From assembly GCF_001421435.1 (NCBI RefSeq), contig NZ_LMKA01000001.1:176865-240864 (forward strand): DNA of 64,000 bases, written 5' to 3'. Under the pieces are notes generated by a model, which was given only the letters and a program-made list of their open reading frames with translations, did not search any database and was not told where the DNA came from. This DNA is from Chryseobacterium sp. Leaf201 (GTDB lineage: Bacteria; Bacteroidota; Bacteroidia; Flavobacteriales; Weeksellaceae). The translations under genes were made by a program, and so were the position numbers. Shown here piece after piece: positions 17,214 to 26,639 of the stretch (its first letter is position 1; the number at the start of each line of letters is the position of its first letter).

Positions 17214-20200
17214 TTATTTTTCTACTCTGTTTCTTACTTTAGTATGATAGAACACGTTTGGTTTGGTTCCGATCTCTTCAAGTAAATAATATCTCCTGTT
17301 GTCAGCATATAATTTTCTGACTTCAGATGCTTTGTCATTCATGTCTCCGAACTGGATAGATCCTGTAGTACAAGCTTTTGAACATGCGGTCTGGAATTCT
17401 CCGTCTCTTACCACTCTGTTCTCTTTCTTCGCTTCAAGAATCGTAGCCTGGGTCATCTGGATACATAATGAACATTTCTCCATTACCCCTCTCGTTCTTA
17501 CCACTACATCCGGGTTAAGTACCATTCTTCCTAAATCGTTATTCTGATTGAAATCAAACTTGTCATTTAAGTTATATGTAAACCAGTTGAAACGTCTTAC
17601 TTTATACGGACAGTTGTTCGCACAGTATCTTGTACCGATACATCTGTTGTAAGCCATGTGGTTCTGCCCCTGCTTACCGTGTGAAGTAGCCGCTACCGGA
17701 CATACAGTTTCACAAGGTGCATGGTTACAGTGCTGACACATTACCGGCTGGAAGATTACATCAGGATTGTCTGCAGGGTGGTTAAGCGCACCTCCGTCTC
17801 CGAAAGCGGTACCGTACAATTCTGGTACAGCCATTCCTTCTTTTAATCCTTCATATACTTCCACCTTCTGTCTTGAAGAGTAGTAACGGTCAATTCTTAA
17901 CCAGTACATATCTCTGGACATTCTGATCTCTTCTTTACCTACAACCGGAACGTTGTTTTCTGCCTGGCAGGCAATGATACAAGATCCACAGCCAGTACAT
18001 GAGTTAAGATCCACAGACATGTTGAAGTGAGGCCCGTCCGTATCATCGAAAGCATCCCAAAGGTCAATCTTTCTTGCCGGAAGTGCTCCGCTGATGGTAT
18101 GATATTCCAAAGGCTTGTTCCATCCTTTATGTTCGTCATCAAAGTCAACGTTTAAGAACTCAGCCAAAGGAACTTCTTTAGCGATCTCATAACGGCCCAT
18201 TAAGGTATTCTGAAGCTGGATTCCCGCGAATTCGTGGTCTTCTCCGGTTTTTTCTAATTTAACATTGGAAACCGCCAGGTTGGAACCGTCAAATAAAGGA
18301 TAAGCATTTACGCCTGTATCAGCGGTAGCTCCTGAATTTTTCTTACCGTATCCAAGCGCAAGACCTACTGATCCTTCTGCCTGACCCGGCTGGATGAATA
18401 CAGGAACATCTTTTACCGTTACTCCGTTTACCGTAAGGTTCACAATAGAACCGTCAAGCTGCATCCTTGCATTAAGATCATTTTCAAGTCCTAATCTTTC
18501 TGCATCTTTAGGAGAAATGGTCAGGTAGTTATCCCAAGACATTCTTGTCAACGGATCCGGTAATTCCTGAAGCCAAGGGTTATTGGCCTGGGTACCGTCT
18601 CCCATTGCTGTTTTTGTATACAGTACCAACTCCAGATCAGAAGCTTTGAAAGCTCCTAATTCAGCCGTTGCCTGAGCAGCGTTTCCTCCGGCATAAGACA
18701 ATGTCGTAGCATTTGGAGAAGCATTGATACCGTTGTATAAAGCTTTATTGAAAGAAGTAGCTCCTAAAATAGAAGAAGCATTTGCTTTCAGATAATCGTA
18801 ATAGTTATTGGCAGCATTGTTTTTACCGTTCTTCCATACCAATAGAGATTCTTCAATCTGTCTTGATTTGTAAATTTTCTGAATGGTAGGCTGCATTAAT
18901 GAATATACGCCTGTCTGAGGTTCGATATCACCCCATGATTCCAGCCAGTTGGCTACAGGGATTACAGCTTTCGCTGCTCTGTACATTTCATTTTTCTTAT
19001 CGGCAACCGCAATTACATAAGGAACTTTTGCCAGAGACTTTTTGAAGTCTTCACCTTTATGGTAAGAATAAATAGGGTCTACATTGTTGGTAATCAATAC
19101 ACCAACCTGACCTGCATTTACCCATCCAAGGAATTCCTGAAATCTTGCCTTATCGAAGTCTTTTAAGAAGTTTGCCTTACCTGTGAAAGCAACGGATCCT
19201 AATTTCTGGTTAATTAGGTGAGCAAGTACCTGAGCACCTTTAGAGCTGTCTGCAAAAACAACTGCTTTGCTTCCTTTTGCCTGAAGTTCTTTTGCGATTT
19301 CCGAAGCCGTTTTATCAGCCGTTCCTCCGCCAACAATTGCATTGTAAACCTCTACCAGTGTTTTATTAACCTGGCTTGGCTTTAACCTAACTCTTGAATC
19401 TGCGTTGGCACCTGTTAAAGACATATTGGATTCTACCTGGATATGTCTTAACATGTTTGCTCCCGGTTTTCTTGCTGCTGCATAAGAAGACTCAAGGCTT
19501 GCCGCGTTGTAATCTCCCAAGAAATCAGCATGGAACCCAACTACCAATTCTGTTCCTCTAAGGTCATAAACCGGTAAAGCTCTGGTTCCGAAAACTTCCT
19601 GTGCTGCATCTAAAGCCGCAGCATAAGGGAAAGCATCATAGGTTACTAATTCTGCTGTAGGATATTTAGCTTTAAATTCAGCGAATAATTTTCTGAAAGT
19701 AGGGGAAGCAAAAGAGTGTGATAACAACACGATTCTTTTACCTGCCGCGTTAGCTTCTTCCAGTCCTTTAATGACAAAGCTGTCCACTTTATCGAAAGTT
19801 TCGTCTTTACCTTCAAATTTCGGCTGTTTTACTTTATCGTTATCATAAAGAGAAAGTACACTTGCCTGAGCTCTTGCGCTTGTTTTTCCCAAATCTCCGG
19901 CAGCCGGGTTCGGTTCAATTTTAATCGGTCTTCCTTCACGGGTCTTTACCAGAACACTTGCAAAGTCAAAGCCGTCGAAATATGTTGAAGCGTAAAAATT
20001 CGGGATCCCCGGGATAATATCATGCGGTTTTACCACATAGGGGATTGTTTTAATTACCGGAGCTTCACATGCAGCTAACGTAACTGCAGCCGTAGAGAAA
20101 CCTAATAATTTTAAGAAATCCCTTCTTGAAGTACCGGACCCGTTCTGTTCAGCATCTCCAAGGAAATCTTCTACCGGAATTTCTTCCTGGAACTCTTTCT

Positions 20201-20273
20201 GAGCCAGCTTATTATTTAAAGCCGGATCTTTAAGTTCGTGAATACTTCTAAATTGTATTTTGTTTGAAGCCAT
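17214..20273 (-). CDS. actB: Alternative complex III subunit ActB (Fe-S / molybdopterin-fold protein)
   Basis: Large periplasmic subunit of alternative complex III, 1019 residues. The N-terminus has a Tat-type motif well inside the protein (SRRDFLKLLGFS at about 49-60) followed by a lipobox-like LAAC, the 'TAT-variant-translocated' arrangement. The first two thirds are a molybdopterin-oxidoreductase fold that in this family carries no cofactor. The last third is a ferredoxin-like subunit with four Cys clusters: CTGCGSCIIAC, CQHCNHAPCETVC, CIGTRYCANNC and CSLC...CSKAC. Electrons pass from quinol through these clusters to ActA haems. Length is typical. Confidence 0.96.
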   Translation of the reverse strand: MASNKIQFRSIHELKDPALNNKLAQKEFQEEIPVEDFLGDAEQNGSGTSRRDFLKLLGFSTAAVTLAACEAPVIKTIPYVVKPHDIIPGIPNFYASTYFDGFDFASVLVKTREGRPIKIEPNPAAGDLGKTSARAQASVLSLYDNDKVKQPKFEGKDETFDKVDSFVIKGLEEANAAGKRIVLLSHSFASPTFRKLFAEFKAKYPTAELVTYDAFPYAAALDAAQEVFGTRALPVYDLRGTELVVGFHADFLGDYNAASLESSYAAARKPGANMLRHIQVESNMSLTGANADSRVRLKPSQVNKTLVEVYNAIVGGGTADKTASEIAKELQAKGSKAVVFADSSKGAQVLAHLINQKLGSVAFTGKANFLKDFDKARFQEFLGWVNAGQVGVLITNNVDPIYSYHKGEDFKKSLAKVPYVIAVADKKNEMYRAAKAVIPVANWLESWGDIEPQTGVYSLMQPTIQKIYKSRQIEESLLVWKNGKNNAANNYYDYLKANASSILGATSFNKALYNGINASPNATTLSYAGGNAAQATAELGAFKASDLELVLYTKTAMGDGTQANNPWLQELPDPLTRMSWDNYLTISPKDAERLGLENDLNARMQLDGSIVNLTVNGVTVKDVPVFIQPGQAEGSVGLALGYGKKNSGATADTGVNAYPLFDGSNLAVSNVKLEKTGEDHEFAGIQLQNTLMGRYEIAKEVPLAEFLNVDFDDEHKGWNKPLEYHTISGALPARKIDLWDAFDDTDGPHFNMSVDLNSCTGCGSCIIACQAENNVPVVGKEEIRMSRDMYWLRIDRYYSSRQKVEVYEGLKEGMAVPELYGTAFGDGGALNHPADNPDVIFQPVMCQHCNHAPCETVCPVAATSHGKQGQNHMAYNRCIGTRYCANNCPYKVRRFNWFTYNLNDKFDFNQNNDLGRMVLNPDVVVRTRGVMEKCSLCIQMTQATILEAKKENRVVRDGEFQTACSKACTTGSIQFGDMNDKASEVRKLYADNRRYYLLEEIGTKPNVFYHTKVRNRVEK

Positions 20274-20295
20274 TTATACTTCTAATTTTTAGTTA

Positions 20296-21660
20296 TTAAT
20301 AATGACATTTACCACATTCAAGACCTCCAATTGCATCTACAGTAATCTTACCACCATCTTTAGGGTATTGTTTTTTCAATTTGTCATGTAGATTCTTGAA
20401 GTATTCTTTATTATAACCGTTGTTCATATCAACTTCAGTAGTTCTGTGGCACTCGATACACCAACCCATTGTAAAGTCATTAGCCATCTGAACAACATTC
20501 ATTGTATCTATTTTTCCGTGACATGCTTTACAAACAACGTCTATTTTGTTGTCAGGGTTCTTTTTATTGAAAGAATTGATAATTGCCTGTTCACCTGCTA
20601 CCACGTGCTGTGAGTGGTTAAAGTAAACGAAATCCGGCATGTTGTGAATCCTTGTCCATTCAACCGGCTGGGTTTTCCCTGTGTACTGCTGCTTTTCAGC
20701 ATTCCATCCCGTAGCGGCATAAATCTTCTGGATTTCCCCGTCATAGAATGCCTTGTCTTTTCCTGGTTCCATGTAGTGCTCTGCATTGTACTCAGAAATT
20801 GTTCTGTGGCAGTTCATACAAACGTTCATGGAAGGAATTTCAGATACTTTTCCGTATTTTGCACTGGAGTGACAAAGCTGACAGTCGATCTTCTGTTCTC
20901 CTGCGTGAATCTTATGGGAGAAATAAATTGGCTGTTCCGGCTTATATCCTTTGTAAACCCCGATCCACATGATCCAGTTCCAAACTCCGTAAGCTGCCAG
21001 AAGTGCAAGGATTGCAATTAACCCTTTACCAACATAATGATATTTCTGATAGATTTCACTGAAAGATCTAACCCTTGATTCATGAAGCCCGGCTAAGTCA
21101 TCAGACTGGCCCAGCTTAACAAGCTGTCTCAGTTTTATTAAGATCCAGACCAATAAAGCGGCAATAGCCAAAAGTGAAATAATAACTACGTTTGTTGTCG
21201 TAGAGCTGTTTGCCGGAGCTGCTGTTGCGCTTGCCGTTTCTGCTGTTGCTTTCTTATCATCAGCGGCCGGTGCAGCAGGAGGATTAGTGGTGTAAGCTAA
21301 GATGTCATCAATATCCTTATCGGTAAGATTAGGAAAGACCTGCATCTCAGTCTTGTTGTATTTCTCAAAAATTTCATTGGCGTACTTATCTCCGGAAGCT
21401 CTCAGAGATTTGTTATCCTTAATCCACTTATGAAGCCAGTCTGTATCCACACCACCCTCTGTCTTTACCCGTTCTACAACCCCTTTAAGCGGCGGCCCTA
21501 CAACCTGTTTGTCTAGTGCGTGGCATGCTGTACAATTTGCTTTGAAAAGTTTCTCACCATTGTTCGGATCGCCTTCTTGCCCGTAAATTGAAGCACTGGT
21601 TGATAACAATAAGCCTATTGCAACCAACGTTTTTCTATAATGCTTTCTCCAACTAATCAT
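20296..21660 (-). CDS. actA: Alternative complex III subunit ActA, multihaem cytochrome c with six CXXCH motifs
   Basis: Haem-carrying subunit of alternative complex III, 454 residues, exported and membrane-anchored. Six CXXCH sites are visible, at about 43-47, 260-264, 281-285, 377-381, 401-405 and 449-453. The last five form the canonical ActA pentahaem domain. The first lies in an N-terminal class I cytochrome c domain (about 30-127) with candidate axial Met106 in TEMQVFP and the usual NLTDKDIDDILAY helix. An Ala/Pro linker and two membrane helices (about 158-175 and 213-235) join the parts. It is the first gene of actABCDEF and has its own -7 element. Confidence 0.95.
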   Translation of the reverse strand: MISWRKHYRKTLVAIGLLLSTSASIYGQEGDPNNGEKLFKANCTACHALDKQVVGPPLKGVVERVKTEGGVDTDWLHKWIKDNKSLRASGDKYANEIFEKYNKTEMQVFPNLTDKDIDDILAYTTNPPAAPAADDKKATAETASATAAPANSSTTTNVVIISLLAIAALLVWILIKLRQLVKLGQSDDLAGLHESRVRSFSEIYQKYHYVGKGLIAILALLAAYGVWNWIMWIGVYKGYKPEQPIYFSHKIHAGEQKIDCQLCHSSAKYGKVSEIPSMNVCMNCHRTISEYNAEHYMEPGKDKAFYDGEIQKIYAATGWNAEKQQYTGKTQPVEWTRIHNMPDFVYFNHSQHVVAGEQAIINSFNKKNPDNKIDVVCKACHGKIDTMNVVQMANDFTMGWCIECHRTTEVDMNNGYNKEYFKNLHDKLKKQYPKDGGKITVDAIGGLECGKCHY

Positions 21661-21706
21661 TTAAATTATCTTATGTTAGTAAATATTGAACATTCAATCA
21701 ATCCCG

Positions 21707-21714
21707 CAAAAATA
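21707..21714 (-). promoter_or_regulatory. -7 element for the act operon
   Basis: Minus-strand TATTTTTG, a perfect TAnnTTTG, 46 bp ahead of actA. No TTTG at the expected -33 distance. Confidence 0.55.
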
Positions 21715-21797
21715 ATATTTTTAACACCAATTTAACGGTATATGCAAAGGGGAAAATGTCATTTACGTTTAATTTGTATTGATTCTAAATAACTCTG

Positions 21798-21829
21798 TTT
21801 GGTATAATTTTTTAATTTACCTAAATTTG
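21798..21829 (+). promoter_or_regulatory. Promoter of the SPOR-domain gene
   Basis: TTTG (21798-21801), 20-bp spacer, TAAATTTG (21822-21829). Both elements match the Bacteroidota consensus exactly. The start codon is 15 bp downstream. Confidence 0.8.
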
Positions 21830-21844
21830 CGGAAACAAGTTTAA

Positions 21845-22384
21845 ATGAAAAAATTTATTAAAATATTTTCGATACTCTTTCTATTTGCATTTTATAGTAT
21901 TGATGCACAACAGGTTGTAAAAAGAGATACTCTGGCAGGGACCGAACTTACGATTACGATGGATTCTAAGGTGAATGCAACGCTGGAAAGCATTGAAGAC
22001 AAGTGCTCCAGAACGGCAGTTGCCGTATCATCACGGGATGATGACGATGAGTATGTATCTTCCAGGCCTGCAAAGATTTATGTTCCCAGCAGAGAGCTTA
22101 CCAATGCTGAAATCTGCAGGAGAAATCCAAGAATCCTGGGGTACAAAATACAGATTACCACGGTAAAAAGTAACGAAGAAGCCAATGAAGTGAAATCCTA
22201 TTTCAGAAAGAGGTTTCCGAACCTGAAAGTTGAAACCGATGCTTCCCTGAGACCCAATTATAAAATATTAGCAGGAAGTTATTTTACCAAACAGAGTGCA
22301 TCTTCTGATCTTTCCAGGGTAAGGGAATATTTTAAATCTGCCATTCCGGTACAATACAGGATTTTCTGTGCGGAAGCAAAGTAG
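21845..22384 (+). CDS. SPOR domain-containing secreted protein
   Basis: A 179-residue exported protein with Sec signal peptide (MKKFIKIFSILFLFAFYSIDAQ). The C-terminal half (about 103-179: ILGYKIQITTVKSNEEANEVKSYF in part, then YKILAGSYFTK) fits a SPOR domain, which binds peptidoglycan denuded of stem peptides at division sites. The N-terminal half is short and charged with a DDDDE run. It is monocistronic, divergent from the act operon, with a strong promoter and terminator. Confidence 0.88.
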   Translation: MKKFIKIFSILFLFAFYSIDAQQVVKRDTLAGTELTITMDSKVNATLESIEDKCSRTAVAVSSRDDDDEYVSSRPAKIYVPSRELTNAEICRRNPRILGYKIQITTVKSNEEANEVKSYFRKRFPNLKVETDASLRPNYKILAGSYFTKQSASSDLSRVREYFKSAIPVQYRIFCAEAK

Positions 22385-22402
22385 AATTTATACCATAAAA
22401 AC

Positions 22403-22434
22403 AGAAAGCTGAGAATGAATTTCTCAGCTTTTAT
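22403..22434 (+). terminator. Terminator after the SPOR gene
   Basis: AAAGCTGAGA / TCTCAGCTTT, a 10-bp perfect stem (22404-22413 with 22421-22430), and a T tract. Confidence 0.85.
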
Positions 22435-22540
22435 TTTGGAAACAGGTCTGAACTTTAAGTTTTCTAACTGAATTGTATGATGTTGCCTGTCATTATTTAC
22501 CTGAAAAGCCAATTCTAATGGCATTTTTAAAATTAATTCT

Positions 22541-23815
22541 TTAATAATAATTATTTAAGAACCAGAAAAATTCTGTCATTCTGATATAGTTATTTGTTCC
22601 TAAATAAACGAATAAAATACAGATCACTGCCGTCAGTAAGGATAACATTTTAGGCGATTCTCTGTAGGCATAAAATAACCATCCCAGCAGTATCGGATAT
22701 ACAAAAACAAAGTGTCCGCCATAAATATAAGAGGTATGGATGCCGAACCTCATAATGCAGTGGATGATGATATCCACCAGAAAGGAAATCATAATCACCT
22801 GCACCATTTTGTTATTAAAGTTTTTATAATAACTCCACAGAATCAGCCCTAAAAGGACTGCTATAAAAATATAGGGGATCCAGGATGAATAGACGTCCAT
22901 AATGATGCCTTTGTATTCAAAACCTTTCATGTTATGCTTATCACGGATGATAAAATTTGAAAACAGGATATTACCGCCGAAAAAATAAGAAGAAACCATA
23001 TCCCAGACCGGCGTAGATCTGGCATTCGAGAATTTCTCATACTGTTCAGTTGTTTTGCTGAAAATGTTCTGATATTTAAAATCAATTCGGTTTAAATATA
23101 ACAGCACAAAGCAGATACAGGTGAGCGCAACTCTGAATGTTGCATTACCAAATTTCTTCAGGTTCTTAAATAACCCTTTTTCAAACAGCACCGGAATAAA
23201 TACTTTGACAATATTGGTTACCGTTAAGCCTCCGATGGTAACCCCGGAAAAGACCAGTGCGAGAGCTGGAATCTTTTGTTCCTTTTTCAGTTTTATGGCT
23301 GAATAATGATTGAATAAAGTGAGTAAAAAGAAGGTGTAGGTAAAGTTTTCCGGGGTAAATGAAAGCAGGATGGTGGTAGAAAAAGACCCGAAAAAAAGGA
23401 TCAGGATAATATTGATAACCAGAGGCAGCTGAATGATGTTTTTCAGGTATTTAAAAACCTGAAGTATACTGAGGCTTACTGCGATATTGCTGAACCAAGC
23501 CAGAGCAAACCTGAAATTTCCATCCATTTTCCCATCTGAAAATAGCAGTGCCAGTTCGCGGATCCAGTTAAAGAAATAATAGGAAAGCGGATGCCTTTCA
23601 AAACTTCCGCCGGTCAGTACAATTGATTTGTTATCAAAACTGAAATACGCATCCCAGGGAATCCTGCTGTCAAAAATAATTTTATGATGGATGGCAATAT
23701 ATGAGCCTAAATATCCGTAAGCGACCAGAAAACACAGGAAAACGACCAGCTCAATGCCTGTTGAAGGAAATAAGAGTTTAAAAAAATAGGTAAATTTTAT
23801 TCTGAACTTTGACAC
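22541..23815 (-). CDS. Polytopic membrane protein, unknown function (glycosyltransferase-like topology)
   Basis: A 424-residue inner-membrane protein with about ten hydrophobic helices. An extracytoplasmic loop after the first helix contains FDSRIPWDAYFSFDNKS and GGSFERHPLSYYF, resembling the acidic first loop of GT-C-fold sugar transferases (a DxD-like acidic site followed by an HP pair). It may belong to the Bacteroidota DUF6080 group. That assignment is from memory of the pattern and is weak. It is monocistronic with no informative neighbours. Confidence 0.7.
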   Translation of the reverse strand: MSKFRIKFTYFFKLLFPSTGIELVVFLCFLVAYGYLGSYIAIHHKIIFDSRIPWDAYFSFDNKSIVLTGGSFERHPLSYYFFNWIRELALLFSDGKMDGNFRFALAWFSNIAVSLSILQVFKYLKNIIQLPLVINIILILFFGSFSTTILLSFTPENFTYTFFLLTLFNHYSAIKLKKEQKIPALALVFSGVTIGGLTVTNIVKVFIPVLFEKGLFKNLKKFGNATFRVALTCICFVLLYLNRIDFKYQNIFSKTTEQYEKFSNARSTPVWDMVSSYFFGGNILFSNFIIRDKHNMKGFEYKGIIMDVYSSWIPYIFIAVLLGLILWSYYKNFNNKMVQVIMISFLVDIIIHCIMRFGIHTSYIYGGHFVFVYPILLGWLFYAYRESPKMLSLLTAVICILFVYLGTNNYIRMTEFFWFLNNYY

Positions 23816-23832
23816 CTCTGATTAGTTTTGTG

Positions 23833-23840
23833 CAAAAGTA
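23833..23840 (-). promoter_or_regulatory. -7 element for the polytopic membrane protein
   Basis: Minus-strand TACTTTTG, perfect TAnnTTTG, 17 bp ahead of the start codon. No clear -33 box. Confidence 0.5.
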
Positions 23841-23915
23841 AAATAAAAACAGATTAGAACCGGTGTATTCCATCTTTACTCTGAAAGAAAACTTTAAAAT
23901 ATTAACTTGAGAAAT

Positions 23916-23955
23916 AAAAAACCGCCGTTTATGAAATTAAACGGCGGTTTTTATA
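23916..23955 (-). terminator. Strong bidirectional terminator
   Basis: AAACCGCCGTTT / AAACGGCGGTTT perfect stem with A and T flanks (about 23919-23930 with 23938-23949). It terminates the minus-strand tail-fibre-like gene. Confidence 0.88.
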
Positions 23956-24031
23956 TTTAATCAGGATTAGATAAGAGTACTAATCTAATTAATGTGTAGG
24001 CTGAATAATATAAATGTATTCTAATTCACTT

Positions 24032-25093
24032 TTAATTGATTGGAATTGCATACAGCTGGTTCTCTGCCCATGTCGCTCCGCCGAAACTGTCAATGGTTCC
24101 TGTGTAACCGTTACTGTCTGCCTGACCTACCCAATAATAATAGACTTTTGCACTGGAAGATGTATTATTCAGAATAACAGCACCTGAAAGCAGTCCGAAT
24201 TTCGATGACGGTCCCCATATACCGCTCATTAATCTTGAACCTAAGATATCAGGACTGAAGTTAAAAGTAGTAGGGCTGTCTGAAAAACTGCTGCGTACCC
24301 AGATCGACTGGCCTGTAGGCATAAGTGCAAAATTGGTGATAAGCTGATTCGTATTGACAATATACTTACTGTTTGCCGGAATGGTAATGGTAGTTCCTGT
24401 ATAATTATAATTGGCCCAATTGGCGGCGTTAAGTGTAATTCCGTTTTGGGAAAAGCTAGCCTGTATAACCGGTGCAGAAGCGGCAGGTAATGCCTGTTTC
24501 CGGATAACGCCGGAGTTGTCGGCAGTCAGCATTACAGTACCTCCGGCAGATGGGATGTTACGGAGGCGGGCGGTACCGTTAACATCCAATGGCTGTGATG
24601 GCAATGCAGTTCCGATTCCTATATTTCCTGCCTGATCAAAGGTGGTGGTAGAGGCAGAACCTGCAATATTCAGAGCGTTCCCGTTATTGGAAACTGTCGT
24701 TGACTGAGAAAGGGTGCCTCCCAGACGTACATCACTTCCTGTAAGGGAAATTCCGTTACCTGTGGTGTAGGTTCTTCCCAGCTTCTGCCACAGGTTTCCG
24801 TCAAAATAATAATATCCCTCCGAATTGATGTTGGCCGTTTTGATGCTTGCGGTAGTAACAGCAGCAGTGGCATAAATAACAGCTCCGGTCTGATCCGTTC
24901 CATATTGTCCGTCGGCAGATCTGATCTGTTCTCCGGTAAGCCTCGGCGGAATAAGCCCTTCAGGTGTTGTTCCGTTGTTGTTTTTTGCTGTCACGTCTAG
25001 TGTGGCCTTGGGCGTCTGATTGTTAATCCCAACCTGGGAGTAAAGAACTGTTGAAAAAAGAATAGCAACTGCAATAGATGCGTGTTTTTGCAT
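24032..25093 (-). CDS. Secreted tail-fibre-like protein of Flavobacteriia, unknown function
   Basis: A 353-residue exported protein with signal peptide ending YSQ. It opens with VGINNQTPKATLDVTAK and later has NIGIGTALPSQPLDVNGTARLRN, a repeated 'GIG..P...LDV.G.' pattern shared with phage tail-fibre and head-fibre proteins and very common in Chryseobacterium and Flavobacterium secreted proteins. The middle is Ser/Thr/Gly/Ala/Asn-rich (TLSQSTTVSNNGNALNIAG). The C-terminal 130 residues look like a compact beta-sandwich. There is no T9SS sorting domain. Role unknown; surface display or adhesion is a guess. Confidence 0.75.
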   Translation of the reverse strand: MQKHASIAVAILFSTVLYSQVGINNQTPKATLDVTAKNNNGTTPEGLIPPRLTGEQIRSADGQYGTDQTGAVIYATAAVTTASIKTANINSEGYYYFDGNLWQKLGRTYTTGNGISLTGSDVRLGGTLSQSTTVSNNGNALNIAGSASTTTFDQAGNIGIGTALPSQPLDVNGTARLRNIPSAGGTVMLTADNSGVIRKQALPAASAPVIQASFSQNGITLNAANWANYNYTGTTITIPANSKYIVNTNQLITNFALMPTGQSIWVRSSFSDSPTTFNFSPDILGSRLMSGIWGPSSKFGLLSGAVILNNTSSSAKVYYYWVGQADSNGYTGTIDSFGGATWAENQLYAIPIN

Positions 25094-25213
25094 TTTGAAA
25101 ATTTTAATAGTGTTTATTTATAAAAAGTATGTATTTCTTCAGCGTAATTTTATTGATTCCGTATGCTGATTCAGGATAATTCAATCCTGGCATAAGCTTT
25201 CAACAGACCGCTA

Positions 25214-25221
25214 CAAAGGTA
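25214..25221 (-). promoter_or_regulatory. -7 element for the tail-fibre-like gene
   Basis: Minus-strand TACCTTTG matches TAnnTTTG. It is 120 bp ahead of the start codon and has no clear -33 box. Confidence 0.4.
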
Positions 25222-25555
25222 ATGATTAACTTTTATTACCATTTATGCGGCAATAATATTTTCATATAATTAATAAAAATTTAATGAGTTTACGAAAAAA
25301 GAAGAGAAACGAAAATATTTTTAAATTTCAGTTAAAATAGGATAATTTTAAATTGATCATTGGGCTGATAAATTGGCATCTATTAAAAATCTGTACAAGT
25401 GATTTTGGGCTTACTATGATAGTGCCAAAATAGGTCAGTCTTTGAAATCTTTATCCACTTTTCTCATCTGAAAGCAGCAATACCGGTTAAATTCCATTAA
25501 AGGAAATGAATCTGAAAATCTATTCTGAATTTTAAGATATGATCAATTAATGCAA

Positions 25556-25586
25556 ATAAAAAAACTCACCATTAAGGTGAGTTTCA
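25556..25586 (-). terminator. Terminator after the choice-of-anchor J gene
   Basis: AAACTCACC / GGTGAGTTT, a 9-bp stem (25562-25570 with 25576-25584), followed by a T run on the minus strand. Confidence 0.82.
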
Positions 25587-25607
25587 TTTAAAATATATCG
25601 GGTAATA

Positions 25608-26564
25608 TTATTCCTTGATTATTTTTTCCGAAGTTGAAGTTCCGTCAGTAAATTCAATATTCATGATGTAAACTCCTTTTGGAAGCGCAGAAAGGTTCGC
25701 TTTTGCAGCGTCTGTTTTTATTATAGATCTTCCTGTCATATCCGCTACAGCAGAAGATTTGATTTTTTTATCAGTTTTGATATTGATTTCTCCTTTTGTA
25801 GGGTTAGGATAGATGCTTACTGATTTTTTCTTAGTTTGAATTTCATCAGTAGCAAGAACTGCTCCGGTAGTGATTTTAACATCATCAACCATAAACATAT
25901 ATTTATCTGATGACATATATTGAATTCCTACCCGGATACTTTGGCCTGCATAAGCATTCAGATCATAAGTAACTTGTTGCCATGCAGCATAAGGTGCAGT
26001 AAGAGCAGCTGTTCCGGAGATAATTGTAAAATTAGAAGCAGCCGTTGGTGTACCTGTACCTGTATAAACGCCAATTTTATAATTTTCTATAAACGCCGGT
26101 GAAAGAGCTTTAACCCATAATGTCAATACATTATTAGTAGTGCCCAGATTTACTACCGGAGTTATAAGCCAGTCATTGTTTGCAGTGGCTGTCGCTGTAG
26201 GAACTCCTGCCCATGATACGGCGCATTTTTGGCCTCCATGTGGAGAAAAATTCCTTACTTCTTCATCCACACCGGGAGTTGAAGTTGAATTGTTCGTTGC
26301 ATTACTTGCCGAAAGATTAAATATTTGAAAAGCCATAGCTCCACCTGAATTAGCCCAAGTAGGATTCCATGTTGTGCTTCCCCCAATTACAGGGCCTCCT
26401 CCTGTATAGGTATTAAGACCGTCAATATCTAATGTTTGCCAGTTACCAAATCCTGTGATTGCAAAATTTGTATAGGATTCAAATCCCTCGTCTAATAAAA
26501 CAGTTTGCCCGTTTACTAATGACATTGTTAGCAATAAGCTTGCAGATAATAGAATTTTTTTCAT
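25608..26564 (-). CDS. T9SS-secreted choice-of-anchor J domain protein
   Basis: A 318-residue secreted protein. The signal peptide ends VNGQ. It is followed by a cleaved-adhesin/choice-of-anchor J beta-sandwich (about 20-230) with typical phrases FESYTNFAITGFGNWQ, WAGVPTATATANNDWLITP and GQSIRVGIQY. The C-terminal 75 residues are a type A T9SS sorting domain: SIYPNPTKGEINIKT, then GRSIIKT, and KGVYIMNIEF ending EKIIKE. The protein should be exported by the type IX system and attached to or released from the surface. Ligand unknown. Confidence 0.9.
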   Translation of the reverse strand: MKKILLSASLLLTMSLVNGQTVLLDEGFESYTNFAITGFGNWQTLDIDGLNTYTGGGPVIGGSTTWNPTWANSGGAMAFQIFNLSASNATNNSTSTPGVDEEVRNFSPHGGQKCAVSWAGVPTATATANNDWLITPVVNLGTTNNVLTLWVKALSPAFIENYKIGVYTGTGTPTAASNFTIISGTAALTAPYAAWQQVTYDLNAYAGQSIRVGIQYMSSDKYMFMVDDVKITTGAVLATDEIQTKKKSVSIYPNPTKGEINIKTDKKIKSSAVADMTGRSIIKTDAAKANLSALPKGVYIMNIEFTDGTSTSEKIIKE

Positions 26565-26639
26565 AATATTATTTTAAGTAAAAATAAGCAATAAAAAATA
26601 AAAATGGATAAAATTCACTATAAAGTTATTTAATTTAGA

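Larger units (their letters stand above)
25094..25607. other. 514-bp intergenic region
   Basis: AT-rich DNA between two minus-strand genes. It contains a candidate -7 element (25214-25221), which would give a leader of roughly 115 nt for the tail-fibre-like gene, and a terminator (25556-25586) for the gene on its right. No open frame with coding character or RNA-like structure was found in the central 25230-25550. Confidence 0.6.

Noticed and set aside
17214..21660. Frame disruption or gene fusion error joining two cytochromes in actA
   Set aside because: The frame is continuous, with a linker and a second membrane helix between domains, so the fusion looks genuine rather than a sequence error.
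22541..23815. Assigning the polytopic membrane protein as a defined glycosyltransferase
   Set aside because: The topology and an acidic first loop are suggestive, but no confident family motif could be read.
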